Shown here in pieces: positions 40,021 to 49,470 of a DNA stretch of 64,000 bases. The notes beneath the pieces are model-generated. The model made no database searches. It was not told where the DNA came from and saw only the letters and a list, made by a program, of their open reading frames with translations. The stretch's first letter is position 1; each line of letters begins with the position of its first letter. The stretch is from positions 310,001 through 374,000 of the forward strand of contig NZ_JACHMX010000001.1 in the NCBI RefSeq assembly GCF_014205155.1, given 5' to 3'. The DNA is from Amycolatopsis umgeniensis (GTDB taxonomy: Bacteria > Actinomycetota > Actinomycetes > Mycobacteriales > Pseudonocardiaceae). The translations under genes and the position numbers were made by a program.

Positions 40021-42680
40021 CCTTCCACGCTACCGATGATCCGCGGATCGGGCAGGTCCCTCAGCTGACGGCGTGAGGTGATGCCGAGTTTCCGGAAGAT
40101 GTTGCGCAGATGGGCATCGACCGTGCGCGGGCTGAGGAAGAGGCGTGCGGCGACCTCCTTCGACGTCGCGCCGGTGGCGACCAGCCGCGCGATGTGCACC
40201 TGCTGCAGGGTGAGTTCCTCGCCGCCGGGCCCGGACCGGCTTCGGGCTACCTCGCCGGTGGCTCGCAACTCGTCGGCGGCCCGCCGGGCGAAGGCCTCCA
40301 TACCCATGCCGGACAGCAGTTCGTGAGCGGTCCGGAGGTGCTCGCGAGCGTCACGCCGCCTGCCCTCGCGGCGCAGCCATTCCCCGAAGAGCAGGTGTGC
40401 CCTGGCCCGGTACGGGGTCGTCGGGCTTCCGTCGAGCCGATCGACGGCCTCCCGATAGTCGGCTTCAGCGCCGGTGACCAGCCCTCGCGCGTACGCGGTG
40501 ACGCCCAGCCCCCATGAGGTACCGCTGGGAGCGGTGCGTTCTGTCAGGGAGTCCAACGCGGCCACAGCCGACTCACGCTCGCCGCAACGGACGGCGGCCT
40601 CGATCAGTTCGGGCAGGGCGATCCCGGCGAGGAACAGGTCGCCGGGCTCGGTCGCCCGACGTGCCGCGGCCAGCGCGGCCGGATAGTCGGCCAAGCCGTT
40701 GTGCAGCACGGCCGAGGTCCAATGGACGTTGGCGATCAGCTGGCCGATGCCCAAGGCGGCCGTTGTGTCGAACAAGGCGAGGCCTTCCGCCCGCCGTCCG
40801 CGCATCGCGGTCAGATGCAGTCGTGGATACCGCAGCGACGGGACACCGAGTGCGTCCGCGATGGCCTCTTCTTCGGCGATGGCGGACATCGCCTTGCCGA
40901 GGTCGCCGGTGATCACGGCGGCGGACGCCACCTGGGCGAGGCCGAGCCTGAGGGTGTGCGGCGATCCGGTTTCCCTGCCGGTCTCCATCAGCCGGCCGAC
41001 GATCTCCGCGTGGGTTTCGATATCCCACAGCTCGGCCGCGATCATCGTGGCCAGCGCGGGCCGTCGAGTCCACATCGGACGGTCGGCCAGAATACGGCGC
41101 AGTACCGGGACGGCGGCCTGGTGGCCCTCGGCGGTCAGCAGGACCAACGCGTCGAGGATGTCGGGTGACGACGCCGGCGGAGCCGAACGCGCCTCGTCCA
41201 CCACTTTGTCCATCACCCCGTTCGCCCGTCCGACGACGAGACTCACCTCCAGCGCGTCGAGAAAGCACTCGCGGGACCACTCCGGATCCAGACCGGCGAG
41301 GAGATGCGCCGCGCGGAGCATGAAGTCCGCGCCGTTGCCGTCGGTGTGCCGGGCGAACGCGATCCGCCCGCGCAGCAGGTCGGCCTTCGCCCGGGTGAGG
41401 TCGTCCTGCGGACCGGTCTCCACCGTGGTGAGCAGCCCGGCGGCCGCGTCGGCGGCACCTGCGTCGAGTTTCGCGCGTGCCGCGCCGAGGGTGTGCTCGG
41501 TCCGCAGACCGGCGTCCAGCGACAGCGCCGCCGCCCGCTCCAGGAAGGCCGCGGCCGCCGCGACACCGCCCCGTGCCTGGGCGCGGGAGGCGGAACGGGC
41601 CAGCTCCGCGGCGAGGTCGTCGTCCGGTCCGGTGCTTGCCTGGGCGAGGTGCCAGACCCGCCGGTCCGGATCGGCCGCGGGATCGGTCACGCTCGCGAGG
41701 GCCTGATGGGCGCGCCTGCGGTCGTCGGCCGCGGCGGCCAGATAGACGGCCGAGCGCGCGAGCGGATGGCAGAACCGCACCCGGGTCGAGAAGTCGACCA
41801 GTCCGGACGCCTCCGCCACGTCCGCGCTCGCCACCACCCCGTCGCCCAGCTGTCGTGCGGCGGGCCACAGCAGGCCTGGGTCACCGGTCGGGTCGGCGCT
41901 CGCGACGGTGAGCAGCAGACGGGCGTCGGCGGGCAACCCGGCCAGCCTTGCCGCGAAGCCGCGCTCGATCCGGTTCGGCAACGAAGCCGTGTCCGGGAGC
42001 GCGAACCCGCCCGACTTGGGCAGTTCGAGCAGCGCCAGAGGATTCCCGCGCGCCTCGGCGACGACACGGTCGCGCACCCGCGGGTCGACCGCGGAAACGC
42101 CGTCCGCCAGCACCTTCCGCGCGTCGGCGTCACTCAGCCCCTCGACGACCAAGCCCGGTAACTCGTCGAGCCCGCCGGCCGGGGTGCGGACGGCGAAGAT
42201 CATCGCGACCGGCTCCGACGTGATGCGCCGGGCGAGGAACGTGAGCGCCCTCGTCGAGGCGTCGTCCAGCCAGTGGGCGTCGTCGATCACGCACAACAGC
42301 GGGCCGCTCCGCGCCGCGGACGACAGCAGATCCAGCGTCGCGAGGCCGATCCGGAACAGGTCCGGCGTCCCGGTCGCGAGACCGAACGCGACCTGAAGCG
42401 CCTCACGATGCCGTGGGGACAGCTCGCCCAGATACCCGAGCACCGGCACGCACAGCTGATGCAGAGCGGCGAACGGGAGTTCGGTCTCGAACTCCGATCC
42501 GGACGCCTCGACGATCCGGAAGTCCGAGGCGTCCTGCCGCGCCTGGGCCAGCAACGTGCTCTTGCCGATGCCCGGCTCGCCTCGGAGCACCAGCGCTCCC
42601 CCGTTGCCCTTCCTGGCGTCGGCGATCACCGCCTCGAGGGCGCTGATCTCAGTGGTCCGGCCCACCGGCTGTGTCGGCAT
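40017..42680 (-). CDS. LAL-type LuxR regulator
   Basis: 887 residues from ATG 42680 (MPTQPVGRTTEISALEAVI); a GTG at 42704 is possible. Walker A LRGEPGIGKSTLL near 33-45, Walker B LLCVIDDAHWLDDAS, then a long helical TPR-like region, and a C-terminal LuxR HTH (EELTLQQVHIARLVATGATSKEVAARLFLSPRTVDAHLRNIFRKLG). Large ATP-binding LuxR regulators activate metabolic or biosynthetic operons. Its gene ends in an ATGA overlap with the cytokinin-dehydrogenase-like gene, so that enzyme is translated with it, and the MFS-Dabb-SnoaL operon starts divergently 62 bases away. Both are likely targets. Confidence 0.92.
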   Translation of the reverse strand: MPTQPVGRTTEISALEAVIADARKGNGGALVLRGEPGIGKSTLLAQARQDASDFRIVEASGSEFETELPFAALHQLCVPVLGYLGELSPRHREALQVAFGLATGTPDLFRIGLATLDLLSSAARSGPLLCVIDDAHWLDDASTRALTFLARRITSEPVAMIFAVRTPAGGLDELPGLVVEGLSDADARKVLADGVSAVDPRVRDRVVAEARGNPLALLELPKSGGFALPDTASLPNRIERGFAARLAGLPADARLLLTVASADPTGDPGLLWPAARQLGDGVVASADVAEASGLVDFSTRVRFCHPLARSAVYLAAAADDRRRAHQALASVTDPAADPDRRVWHLAQASTGPDDDLAAELARSASRAQARGGVAAAAAFLERAAALSLDAGLRTEHTLGAARAKLDAGAADAAAGLLTTVETGPQDDLTRAKADLLRGRIAFARHTDGNGADFMLRAAHLLAGLDPEWSRECFLDALEVSLVVGRANGVMDKVVDEARSAPPASSPDILDALVLLTAEGHQAAVPVLRRILADRPMWTRRPALATMIAAELWDIETHAEIVGRLMETGRETGSPHTLRLGLAQVASAAVITGDLGKAMSAIAEEEAIADALGVPSLRYPRLHLTAMRGRRAEGLALFDTTAALGIGQLIANVHWTSAVLHNGLADYPAALAAARRATEPGDLFLAGIALPELIEAAVRCGERESAVAALDSLTERTAPSGTSWGLGVTAYARGLVTGAEADYREAVDRLDGSPTTPYRARAHLLFGEWLRREGRRRDAREHLRTAHELLSGMGMEAFARRAADELRATGEVARSRSGPGGEELTLQQVHIARLVATGATSKEVAARLFLSPRTVDAHLRNIFRKLGITSRRQLRDLPDPRIIGSVEG

Positions 42681-42742
42681 ACCGCGAAGATAGGCGATTT
42701 TCACCGACGCGAGCCGACGGGTGCCACTGCGAGGTTGGTGAC

Positions 42743-43915
42743 GTGACGAACCGAGCAGCCGCTTTGACGCCGACGCGCCTGGCCCGCGGCACCGTGCTGG
42801 CCGCGGCGACGCTGACCATCATGGCCGCGGCGATCATCGCGCCCAGTCTGCCCGCGATGCGGGAGGTCTTCTCCGGTACGCCCGGTTCCGGGCTTCTCGT
42901 GCGGTTGGCGCTGACCGTGACCTCGCTCGCGATCGCGATCAGCGCACCGCTGTCCGGGATCATCGCCGACCGCTTCGGGCGCCGTCCGCTGCTCCTGACC
43001 GGTCTCGTGCTCTACGCGGTCACCGGCACGGCCGGGTTCTTCGTGGACGACCTCTACCTGCTGCTGATCACCCGCGCCGGGCTCGGGCTCGCCGTCGGCG
43101 GGATCATGACCGCGGTCAGCACGCTGATCACGGACTGGTTCGACGGGCCGAGCCGCGCGTCCTTCCTCGGGCTCCAACAGGCGTTCGCGAGTCTGGGCGG
43201 TGTCGTCTTCCTGCCACTGGCCGGGCTGCTGGCCACGGTGACCTGGCAGGCGCCGTTCTGGATCTACTCGGCCTCGGCGATCGTGGCCGTCTTCGCGATC
43301 GTCTCCCTGCGTGAACCGCGGCGGAGCGATCCCACGGTGAGTGACGACCAACGGGCCCGGCTACCCGGCCGCATCATCGGCGTGTACGTGCTGGCGCTGG
43401 TCGCGACGCTGATCTTCTACATGGCGCCGACGCAGTTGCCGTTCCTGCTGGAAGGTTTCGGCAGCGGCCCCGCCGTCATCGGCGCAGTGGTCGCCGGGAG
43501 CACGCTGACCAGCGTCGCCGGCGCGCTGGCCTTCCCCCGCCTGCGCAAACGCCTGAGCGCCACCGCGATCACCACGGTCAGTGTCGCGCTCCTGGGCGCG
43601 GGCTGGCTGCTGATCGGTACGGCGGGCACCGTCGTCCAGGTCGTGGCCGGACTGCTCGTCGGCGGCTTCGGCGTCGGCTTCGTCGTCCCGAACCTCAACC
43701 TGCGCCTGGCCGAGTTCGCCCGTCCCGAGCAGCGCGGCCGGGTGCTCAGCGGCCTGGTCACCGGGATCTTTCTCGGGCAGTTCCTGTCCCCGCTCGTCGT
43801 CCAGCCACTCGTCCAGACCATCGGCATCGACGGTGCCTTCACCTGGACCGGCGTCGCGATGGGCGCCGGAGCGGCACTCGCCGCTCTTCTCTCGAAACGA
43901 AAGGAAGCACGATGA
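42743..43915 (+). CDS. MFS drug-efflux-like transporter
   Basis: 390 residues from GTG 42743; an ATG upstream at 42671 would overlap the divergent gene's start. Twelve membrane segments; motif A-like GIIADRFGRRPLLLTGLVL after helix 2. The set with RAGLGLAVGGIMTAVSTLITDWF fits the DHA1 drug:proton antiporter group. First gene of a coupled operon with a Dabb protein and a SnoaL-like protein, suggesting export of the compound they act on (inference). Confidence 0.9.
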   Translation: MTNRAAALTPTRLARGTVLAAATLTIMAAAIIAPSLPAMREVFSGTPGSGLLVRLALTVTSLAIAISAPLSGIIADRFGRRPLLLTGLVLYAVTGTAGFFVDDLYLLLITRAGLGLAVGGIMTAVSTLITDWFDGPSRASFLGLQQAFASLGGVVFLPLAGLLATVTWQAPFWIYSASAIVAVFAIVSLREPRRSDPTVSDDQRARLPGRIIGVYVLALVATLIFYMAPTQLPFLLEGFGSGPAVIGAVVAGSTLTSVAGALAFPRLRKRLSATAITTVSVALLGAGWLLIGTAGTVVQVVAGLLVGGFGVGFVVPNLNLRLAEFARPEQRGRVLSGLVTGIFLGQFLSPLVVQPLVQTIGIDGAFTWTGVAMGAGAALAALLSKRKEAR

Positions 43916-44328
43916 TCTACCACGGCAACCGTTTCACCCTCCGGCCCGACGCCTCCCCGGAACAGGTCGAGGAGGCCCTGGAAAGCCTCCGCAATCAGGG
44001 CCGGGTCATCCCGTCGGTGAAATCCTTCGTCGTCGGCCGCGATTTCGGCGGCGAGTACGAATGGGGCGCCGTCTTCATGATCGAGGATCTCGAAGGCTAC
44101 TGGGAGTACCTCATCCACCCGGCGCACCGGAACACCGACCGGGTCGGGCTGCCGCTGGTCGACAAGTTCGCGTCCTTCGACATCACCGACGACCCGGACC
44201 CGGAGATGGCCGCGAAGATCGCCGAACTGCACCAGCGCCGCTACGACAACGACCCCGATCTGACCAAGCTGGTCTCCGATCTCGGCGAGTACTCCGGCAG
44301 CGCCGCGCCCGGAAAGCACGGCGACTGA
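43912..44328 (+). CDS. Dabb (stress-responsive A/B barrel) protein
   Basis: 138 residues; ATG 43912 overlaps the MFS stop (ATGA). MIYHGNRFTLRPDASPEQVEEALESLRNQGRVIPSVKSFVVGRDFGGEYEWGAVFMIEDLEGYWEYLIHPAHRN matches the ferredoxin-like dimeric barrel. Dabb proteins include small-molecule cyclases and lyases. Translationally coupled to the exporter; acts in the cytosol. Confidence 0.85.
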   Translation: MIYHGNRFTLRPDASPEQVEEALESLRNQGRVIPSVKSFVVGRDFGGEYEWGAVFMIEDLEGYWEYLIHPAHRNTDRVGLPLVDKFASFDITDDPDPEMAAKIAELHQRRYDNDPDLTKLVSDLGEYSGSAAPGKHGD

Positions 44329-44329
44329 C

Positions 44330-44767
44330 ATGACCGACGAGCTCGTCGAGTCCTGGATCGGCCTTTGGAACGGCGCCCTGGCGCTGACCGACACCACCGT
44401 GCACGAGGACTTCACCTGGCACGCGGCGCCGCTCGACGGCGGGCCGGTGCGGGCGACCACCGGCCGGGAGAACCTGAAGACCTGGGTGGGCGGCCTTCGG
44501 GCGGCGTTCCCGGATCTGCTCTTCACCGTCCACATCGGACCCATCGTCGACGGGGCCTTCATCGTCCTGCGTTGGCTGGCGGAAGGAACCTACCGAGGCG
44601 GGTTCCCCGGCGCGGACGAAGGTCAGGTGGGCCGCCGCGTTTCCTTCCACGGCACCGACATCCTGCGCGTGGACGGTGATCTGATCGCCGAGTACTGGAT
44701 CAACGCGGACATCCTGTGGCTCTTCGAGCAGCTCGGAGTGCGCGAACTGCCGGTCAGGACACCGTGA
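44330..44767 (+). CDS. SnoaL-like polyketide cyclase/ester cyclase family protein
   Basis: 145 residues beginning one base past the Dabb stop. Cone-shaped NTF2-like fold: WIGLWNGALALTDTTVHEDFTWHAA, GRENLKTWVGGLRAAFPDLLFTVH, VSFHGTDILRVDGDLIAEYWINAD. SnoaL-like proteins include ring cyclases and hydrolases; acid/base residues cannot be confirmed here. Third gene of the MFS-Dabb-SnoaL unit. Its 3' end overlaps the convergent EEP gene by 14 bp. Confidence 0.87.
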   Translation: MTDELVESWIGLWNGALALTDTTVHEDFTWHAAPLDGGPVRATTGRENLKTWVGGLRAAFPDLLFTVHIGPIVDGAFIVLRWLAEGTYRGGFPGADEGQVGRRVSFHGTDILRVDGDLIAEYWINADILWLFEQLGVRELPVRTP

Positions 44768-45614
44768 ACGAACTGAGCACGGCCAAGTGGTCCGACGGCC
44801 AGCCCGTCCCGCCGCCGAAGGTGCGGGTGCTCTTGGGCGTGATCGATCCGCCACGGTAGAAGACGAAGTCGATCCGGTCCTGCGGTTCCGGCCTGCCCTG
44901 GTTGTCCTTGACCACCGGGGACCAGGTGTCGCCCGGATCCGCGACGGGGTCGGGCCGCAGTTTCCGGTAGGAGTCGGTGAAGCCCCGGGCGGTGAACGCC
45001 TTCGTCGTCGGCCAGGCCACCTCGTAACCGCAGTGCCTGGACTTGGCGGCCGCGGTCCAGTCCTGATGGGACGGGCTGTTCAGATCACCGGCGACGATGC
45101 CGGGACTGCTGCCCGTCCACTCCGCGATCTGCTCGGCCTGACGGCGGCGGTTCGTCTCGTCGGCGAGGATCGTGCTGACGTTGTCCTTGTCGAAGCACGC
45201 GTTGTACGGACCGTACTTCGTGTAGTCGAGATGGATCGCGTAGACCCAGACACCGGCGATCTTCGCCGTGATGGCCCGCGCGCCCGTGTCGTTCCAGGAC
45301 TTCCAGTCGGTGTCCTGGATCGGCAGCGCGCTGATCACGTCGATGTCCCAGCCGGGCTCGGTGTGCTGCCAGCCCAGCGCGTCGGCGATGGCCTCGGTGG
45401 CGCCGCCGCCGGTCTCCGAAAGCGCCACGACGTTCGCGCCCGAGACGCGGATCTGGTTCACCACCGCGTCGATCCCGCCGTGCGAACCCCGCATCCAGAT
45501 GTTGAAACTCAGCACGGTCAGGTTCGTTGCGGCGGAGGCCGGTGTGGCGGTGCCGGCCACCGTGAGCAACAGGGCGGCGAGGACACCGGCGAGGCGGCGC
45601 TTGGCGGAGGTCAC
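44754..45614 (-). CDS. secreted endonuclease/exonuclease/phosphatase (EEP) family protein
   Basis: 286 residues from GTG 45614, the only in-frame start that puts the signal peptide (KRRLAGVLAALLLTVAGTATPASA) at the N-terminus; no strong ribosome-binding site. EEP motifs: LTVLSFNIWM, VVALSETGG, GIVAGDLNSPSHQDW, DRIDFVFYRG and the terminal WPSDHLAVLSSF. The catalytic Asn, Asp and His are in place, so a metal-dependent phosphodiesterase (nuclease or sphingomyelinase-like) is expected outside the cell. Confidence 0.88.
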   Translation of the reverse strand: MTSAKRRLAGVLAALLLTVAGTATPASAATNLTVLSFNIWMRGSHGGIDAVVNQIRVSGANVVALSETGGGATEAIADALGWQHTEPGWDIDVISALPIQDTDWKSWNDTGARAITAKIAGVWVYAIHLDYTKYGPYNACFDKDNVSTILADETNRRRQAEQIAEWTGSSPGIVAGDLNSPSHQDWTAAAKSRHCGYEVAWPTTKAFTARGFTDSYRKLRPDPVADPGDTWSPVVKDNQGRPEPQDRIDFVFYRGGSITPKSTRTFGGGTGWPSDHLAVLSSFTVS

Positions 45615-45709
45615 GAGGTTCTGGTCTACCGGTGGGACGAGGCGAAGTCCAGCAGTCAGGCCAGTGTTCAACGACGGGCAAAGTGCCGGACACTTCGGTG
45701 CGCCTCCCG

Positions 45710-46744
45710 CTAACCACCGTCCGCGAGTGAGCCGCTGCCCTTGGGGCCGGTCACGATGACCCGGCTGCTCACCGCGGTTCCGAACGGGACGATCGTGACC
45801 TGCCAGGTCTGCGGCGACCCGACTTCGATCGTGGCCGTCGCCCTCCGGACCAGGGCCGGGACGCCGTCGACGGGCAAGGTGCGCAGGTCGAACCGCGGCA
45901 CCTGGGCGTCGGACGGCGCGAAGACCACGGTCAGCCGTCGCTCGTCGACCACCGCGGTGACCACCTGCGAAACATCCGCCGCCTGGGCGAGCGAGTCGAT
46001 CACCCGGCGCAGTTCCCCCTCGCCCAGCAGCGACTGGCCGACGGTGACCGTGGCGGAGCCTGACGAAGACGTGGTCACGCTGGACGTCGAGGATTGCGTC
46101 TCTTCCGATCCGGTCCGGGGCTCCGGGGCGAACAGTTCCGCGCGGAACAGGAACAGCATGAGCGCCGCGCCCAGCAGCAGACCGAACAACAGGAGCGTGC
46201 CGAAAGCGCAGCCCTCCGGCGACTCTTGCACGAGACTCGACTCCGGAGCGGATTCGATCACGGCTTCGGACGCGCGGCGCTCCCAAGCCGGTGGCGGCCT
46301 GTCCACGATCTGCGCCTTCCACGGCCGGTCCGGTGGGTACTGGACGACGAGGATTCCGCCGGGCCGGTGGTTCGGGATGTCGACCAGGTTGACGCCGTGT
46401 GTGATCTCGACGCGGTGCGTCGCCGCGCCGTCGGGGGCGACGGTGAGGACGAAGTCGACCGGGATGTCGCCCGTTTCCGTGCCGCTGGCTCGCAGGCTCT
46501 CGATCTTGGCGAGCGCGACCACCGGGACGACGGCCGCCTCACGAGCGCGTCGCGGCGCCCCGGCGAGGTAGAGCAGGATCCCGTAGACGAGGGGAAGTCC
46601 CAGTCCGGCGATGATCAGCGGGACGTACTCGATGATGATGCCGACGACGAAGGCGCACAGTGTCGTCCCGATGACGATCCCGGTCAGGAATCCGCGGACG
46701 AGGACCAGCGGGCCGGGGCGGGTGGGTTCGGGGAGAGCCGACAT
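45710..46744 (-). CDS. membrane protein of unknown function
   Basis: 344 residues. ATG 46744 has AGGAG at eight bases; the GTG at 46750 is too close to it. Two N-terminal membrane segments (GFLTGIVIGTTLCAFVVGII, VPLIIAGLGLPLVYGILLYL), a soluble domain containing PVDFVLTVAPDGAATHRVEI, a third segment (FGTLLLFGLLLGAALMLFLF), a Ser/Thr-rich linker and a C-terminal beta-rich domain. Follows the DUF3592-like gene by 18 bases. Function unknown. Confidence 0.75.
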   Translation of the reverse strand: MSALPEPTRPGPLVLVRGFLTGIVIGTTLCAFVVGIIIEYVPLIIAGLGLPLVYGILLYLAGAPRRAREAAVVPVVALAKIESLRASGTETGDIPVDFVLTVAPDGAATHRVEITHGVNLVDIPNHRPGGILVVQYPPDRPWKAQIVDRPPPAWERRASEAVIESAPESSLVQESPEGCAFGTLLLFGLLLGAALMLFLFRAELFAPEPRTGSEETQSSTSSVTTSSSGSATVTVGQSLLGEGELRRVIDSLAQAADVSQVVTAVVDERRLTVVFAPSDAQVPRFDLRTLPVDGVPALVRRATATIEVGSPQTWQVTIVPFGTAVSSRVIVTGPKGSGSLADGG

Positions 46745-46762
46745 GAACACAACTCCTGACTT

Positions 46763-47611
46763 TCAGGCCGCGGGCAGCCAGTCGCTGAGAGCGGGATGGC
46801 GCCGCAGCGCCACGAAGATCTTCTTGTCGTCGGTGGGCGAAGCCGGATCGAACAGCACTTCGGCGCCGGCGATCGTGGTGTCCTTGGTGCGGCGGGTCAC
46901 CCAGTGCCGGACGCCCGAGGGATCGACGAAGCACACCGTGACGGTCGCGCCGACGACGCGGGTCCCGGATTCGTCCCCTCCCAGCTGAACCTTCACGTCG
47001 ACGATTTCGGCGAAAACACGCCGCCCATACGCCAGCAGCCAGTCCCTGATCCGGACCATCTCGGCGTACCGGCGCGAGACGCGGACGGCGAACCACAGCA
47101 TGAGGAACGTCAGGACGAGCATGAGCGCGGGCAGCCACCGGTCCGCGTAGTAGAGCAGCCATCCCCAGAATCCCCACTGTTCGTCCGTGTGGAAGACCGG
47201 GTCGACCGCGACGCCGACGGCGAGCGGCGGAAGCCACTCCCGTGACGATTCCCAGATGCCGAGGGTACTCGCCGCGAAGATCAGCACGACCGGGAACATC
47301 GGTCCTGACGGGCGCCCCTGGTAGCGCCGCATCGCGCCACTGGCGAGGCCCACCCCGGCGATACCTCCGAAGACGGCGAAGGTTCCCCACACCACTCCGT
47401 ACGGCGGGTCGCCGTCGGCGCGGTCGTCGAAAACGCTGTCGATCGCCATGGTCCGGAACGCCTCGAAGAGTGAGCCGAACCCGCGCCCGGCCACGAATCC
47501 GCACACCAGGGCGGCGGCTGAGGCGACGATCGCGCCGACGAGCAGGCGTCGGTCTCCCCTCCAGCGCTCGATGCGCTCGCGGCGGGCCTCGGCCGGGTCC
47601 ACTGTGTTCAT
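46763..47611 (-). CDS. membrane protein with DUF3592-like C-terminus
   Basis: 282 residues from ATG 47611 (GGAGG at eight bases); an upstream ATG lacks one. Charged N-terminus (EARRERIERWRGDRR), about four membrane segments, then a soluble end FAEIVDVKVQLGGDESG, ATVTVCFVDPSGVRHWV, VLFDPASPTDDKKIFVALRR. The arrangement and end resemble the proteins at 18.6-20.0 kb, so this is a second DUF3592-like locus. Function unknown. Confidence 0.75.
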   Translation of the reverse strand: MNTVDPAEARRERIERWRGDRRLLVGAIVASAAALVCGFVAGRGFGSLFEAFRTMAIDSVFDDRADGDPPYGVVWGTFAVFGGIAGVGLASGAMRRYQGRPSGPMFPVVLIFAASTLGIWESSREWLPPLAVGVAVDPVFHTDEQWGFWGWLLYYADRWLPALMLVLTFLMLWFAVRVSRRYAEMVRIRDWLLAYGRRVFAEIVDVKVQLGGDESGTRVVGATVTVCFVDPSGVRHWVTRRTKDTTIAGAEVLFDPASPTDDKKIFVALRRHPALSDWLPAA

Positions 47612-47683
47612 CACGCTCACCTCCGATCGGACTGCGCTCAGCCTCCCCTGCTCCACGGTGCTACCGAACCCAGGTTTCTGTTC

Positions 47684-47696
47684 CTAATGGCATTAG
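47684..47696. promoter_or_regulatory. TetR-type palindrome upstream of the TetR-SGNH pair
   Basis: CTAATG-G-CATTAG, perfect 6-bp arms about 40 bases before the TetR start, in an A+T-rich patch (then GTTAATTAC). Probable autoregulatory operator. Confidence 0.6.
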
Positions 47697-47731
47697 TTAA
47701 TTACAGAATGGACTATGGTAACGTGGCGGAC

Positions 47732-48304
47732 ATGGCACGAGCGGGATTGACCACGGAACGCGTGGTCCGGGCAGGGGCGGAGATGGCCGACGAGATCGGC
47801 TTCGAGCAGGTGACCCCGACAGAGCTCGCGAAGCGGTGCGGCGTCAAGACGGCGAGCCTGTATTCGCACGTGAAGAACGCCCACGAGCTGAAGACCGAGA
47901 TAGCCCTGCTGGCTTTGACCGAACTCGCCGATCTGGCCGCCACGGCGGTGGCGGGGCTGGCGGGCCGGGACGCGCTGATCGCGCTGGCGAACGTCCACCG
48001 CGACTATGCCCTCGAACACCCCGGCAGGTTCACCGCCGCGAGATTCCGCCTCGCGCCGGAGAAGGCCGCCACCAGCGCCGGCGTCCGGCACGCCGAGTTG
48101 ATGCGCGCGATCCTGCGCGGTTACGACCTGGCCGAACCGCACCAGACGCACGCGGTCCGGCTGCTGGGCAGTGTCTTCAGCGGCTACGTCGGCCTGGAGG
48201 CCGCCGGAGGCTTCAGCCACAGCACCCCCGGCTCGCAGGAGAGTTGGACCGAAATCCTCGACGCGCTGGACGTCCTGCTGCGCGCTTGGCCCCGAAGGAA
48301 ATGA
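47732..48304 (+). CDS. TetR-family regulator (WHG-type C-terminus)
   Basis: 190 residues from ATG 47732. The HTH FEQVTPTELAKRCGVKTASLYSHVKNAHEL is TetR-like. The C-terminal part (ALIALANVHRDYALEHPGRFTAARF, GSVFSGYVGLEAAGGFS) fits the WHG domain. Overlaps the SGNH hydrolase start (ATGA), so the two are co-expressed and probably autoregulated from the palindrome upstream. Confidence 0.9.
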   Translation: MARAGLTTERVVRAGAEMADEIGFEQVTPTELAKRCGVKTASLYSHVKNAHELKTEIALLALTELADLAATAVAGLAGRDALIALANVHRDYALEHPGRFTAARFRLAPEKAATSAGVRHAELMRAILRGYDLAEPHQTHAVRLLGSVFSGYVGLEAAGGFSHSTPGSQESWTEILDALDVLLRAWPRRK

Positions 48305-49470
48305 ACAAGGAAATGCGCACGACCCCGATCACCCCCGCCCTCGTACGCGGCGCCCTGGACCTCGAGTACACCGAACGCGGACTGCTCCCCCACCGGCTGC
48401 CCCCGCGCGCCCGGCAGCAGATCCCCGACGGCCAGCTGGCGATGGCGGAATCCCAGCCGTCCGGCGTGCGGCTGGTCTTCCGCACCACGGCCACGCTCGT
48501 CGAACTGGACGTCATCGCCACCAAACGGGTCTTCGTCGGCGCGCCACCCCGTCCCGACGGCGTCTACGAGCTGCTCGTCGACGGGCGTCTCGCCGGACGA
48601 GCCAGCGTGACCGAAGGCGACACGCTCACCATCGACATGGCCACCGGCACCGCCGAGAACCGCCAAGGCCCCGTGCGGACCCTGCGCTTCGGCGACTTGC
48701 CGAGCGGCGACAAGGACGTCGAGATCTGGCTGCCCCATGACGAAACCACGCAGCTTGTCGCCCTGCGCACGAATACCACTGTCCACAGTGCACAGTCCGG
48801 TGGCCGGAAAGTTTGGCTGCACCACGGCAGCTCGATCAGTCACGGCTCCAACGCGGCGAGCCCGACAGGGACGTGGCCCGCCGTGGCCGCGTCCCTCGCC
48901 GGAGTGGATCTGGTCAACATGGGTTTCGGCGGCAGCGCGCTGCTCGATCCGTTCACCGCCCGCGCCATGCGGGACACGCCCGCCGACCTGATCAGCGTCA
49001 AGATCGGCATCAACCTCGTCAACTCCGACGCGATGCGGCTGCGCGCGTTCGTCCCGGCCGTGCACGGTTTCCTCGACACCATCCGGGAAGGGCACCCCAC
49101 CGCGCCGTTGCTGGTCGTCTCGGCGATCCATTGCCCCATCCACGAGAACACCCCGGGACCCTGCGCGTTCGACCCGGGCGGCCTGAGCGAAGGAAAGCTG
49201 CGCTTCATCGCCACCGGTGACCCCGCGGAAACCGCCGCGGGACGGCTGACACTCACCACGATCCGCGGCGAACTGGCCCGCATCGTCAAGGAGCGGAGCG
49301 CGACCGATCCGAACCTGCGCTACCTCGACGGCCTCGAACTGTACGGCGAAGCGGACCATGCCGCCCTGCCGCTGCCCGACAACCTCCACCCGGACGCGGC
49401 CACGCACCGGCTGATCGGGGAACGCTTCGCGCGCCACCTCCTACAGTCGACGTCGGCCGCTTGCGACTAG
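48301..49470 (+). CDS. SGNH/GDSL-type hydrolase
   Basis: 389 residues; ATG 48301 overlaps the TetR stop, ATG 48313 is an alternative. No signal peptide. A ~140-residue N-terminal beta-sandwich (VRLVFRTTATLVELDVIATKR, GVYELLVDGRL) precedes an SGNH domain: block I LHHGSSISHG with Ser178, block II MGFGGSAL, block III VKIGINLVN in place of the usual GxND, and block V DNLHPDAATH. Organisation resembles carbohydrate esterase family 2/3-like deacetylases. Intracellular deacylation of a sugar or small ester is likely. Confidence 0.87.
   Translation: MNKEMRTTPITPALVRGALDLEYTERGLLPHRLPPRARQQIPDGQLAMAESQPSGVRLVFRTTATLVELDVIATKRVFVGAPPRPDGVYELLVDGRLAGRASVTEGDTLTIDMATGTAENRQGPVRTLRFGDLPSGDKDVEIWLPHDETTQLVALRTNTTVHSAQSGGRKVWLHHGSSISHGSNAASPTGTWPAVAASLAGVDLVNMGFGGSALLDPFTARAMRDTPADLISVKIGINLVNSDAMRLRAFVPAVHGFLDTIREGHPTAPLLVVSAIHCPIHENTPGPCAFDPGGLSEGKLRFIATGDPAETAAGRLTLTTIRGELARIVKERSATDPNLRYLDGLELYGEADHAALPLPDNLHPDAATHRLIGERFARHLLQSTSAACD

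Noticed and set aside
45615..46322. Long N-terminal extension of the EEP-family protein
   Set aside because: It is the reverse-strand off-frame of the neighbouring membrane protein gene, and a signal peptide starting at GTG 45614 marks the real beginning.
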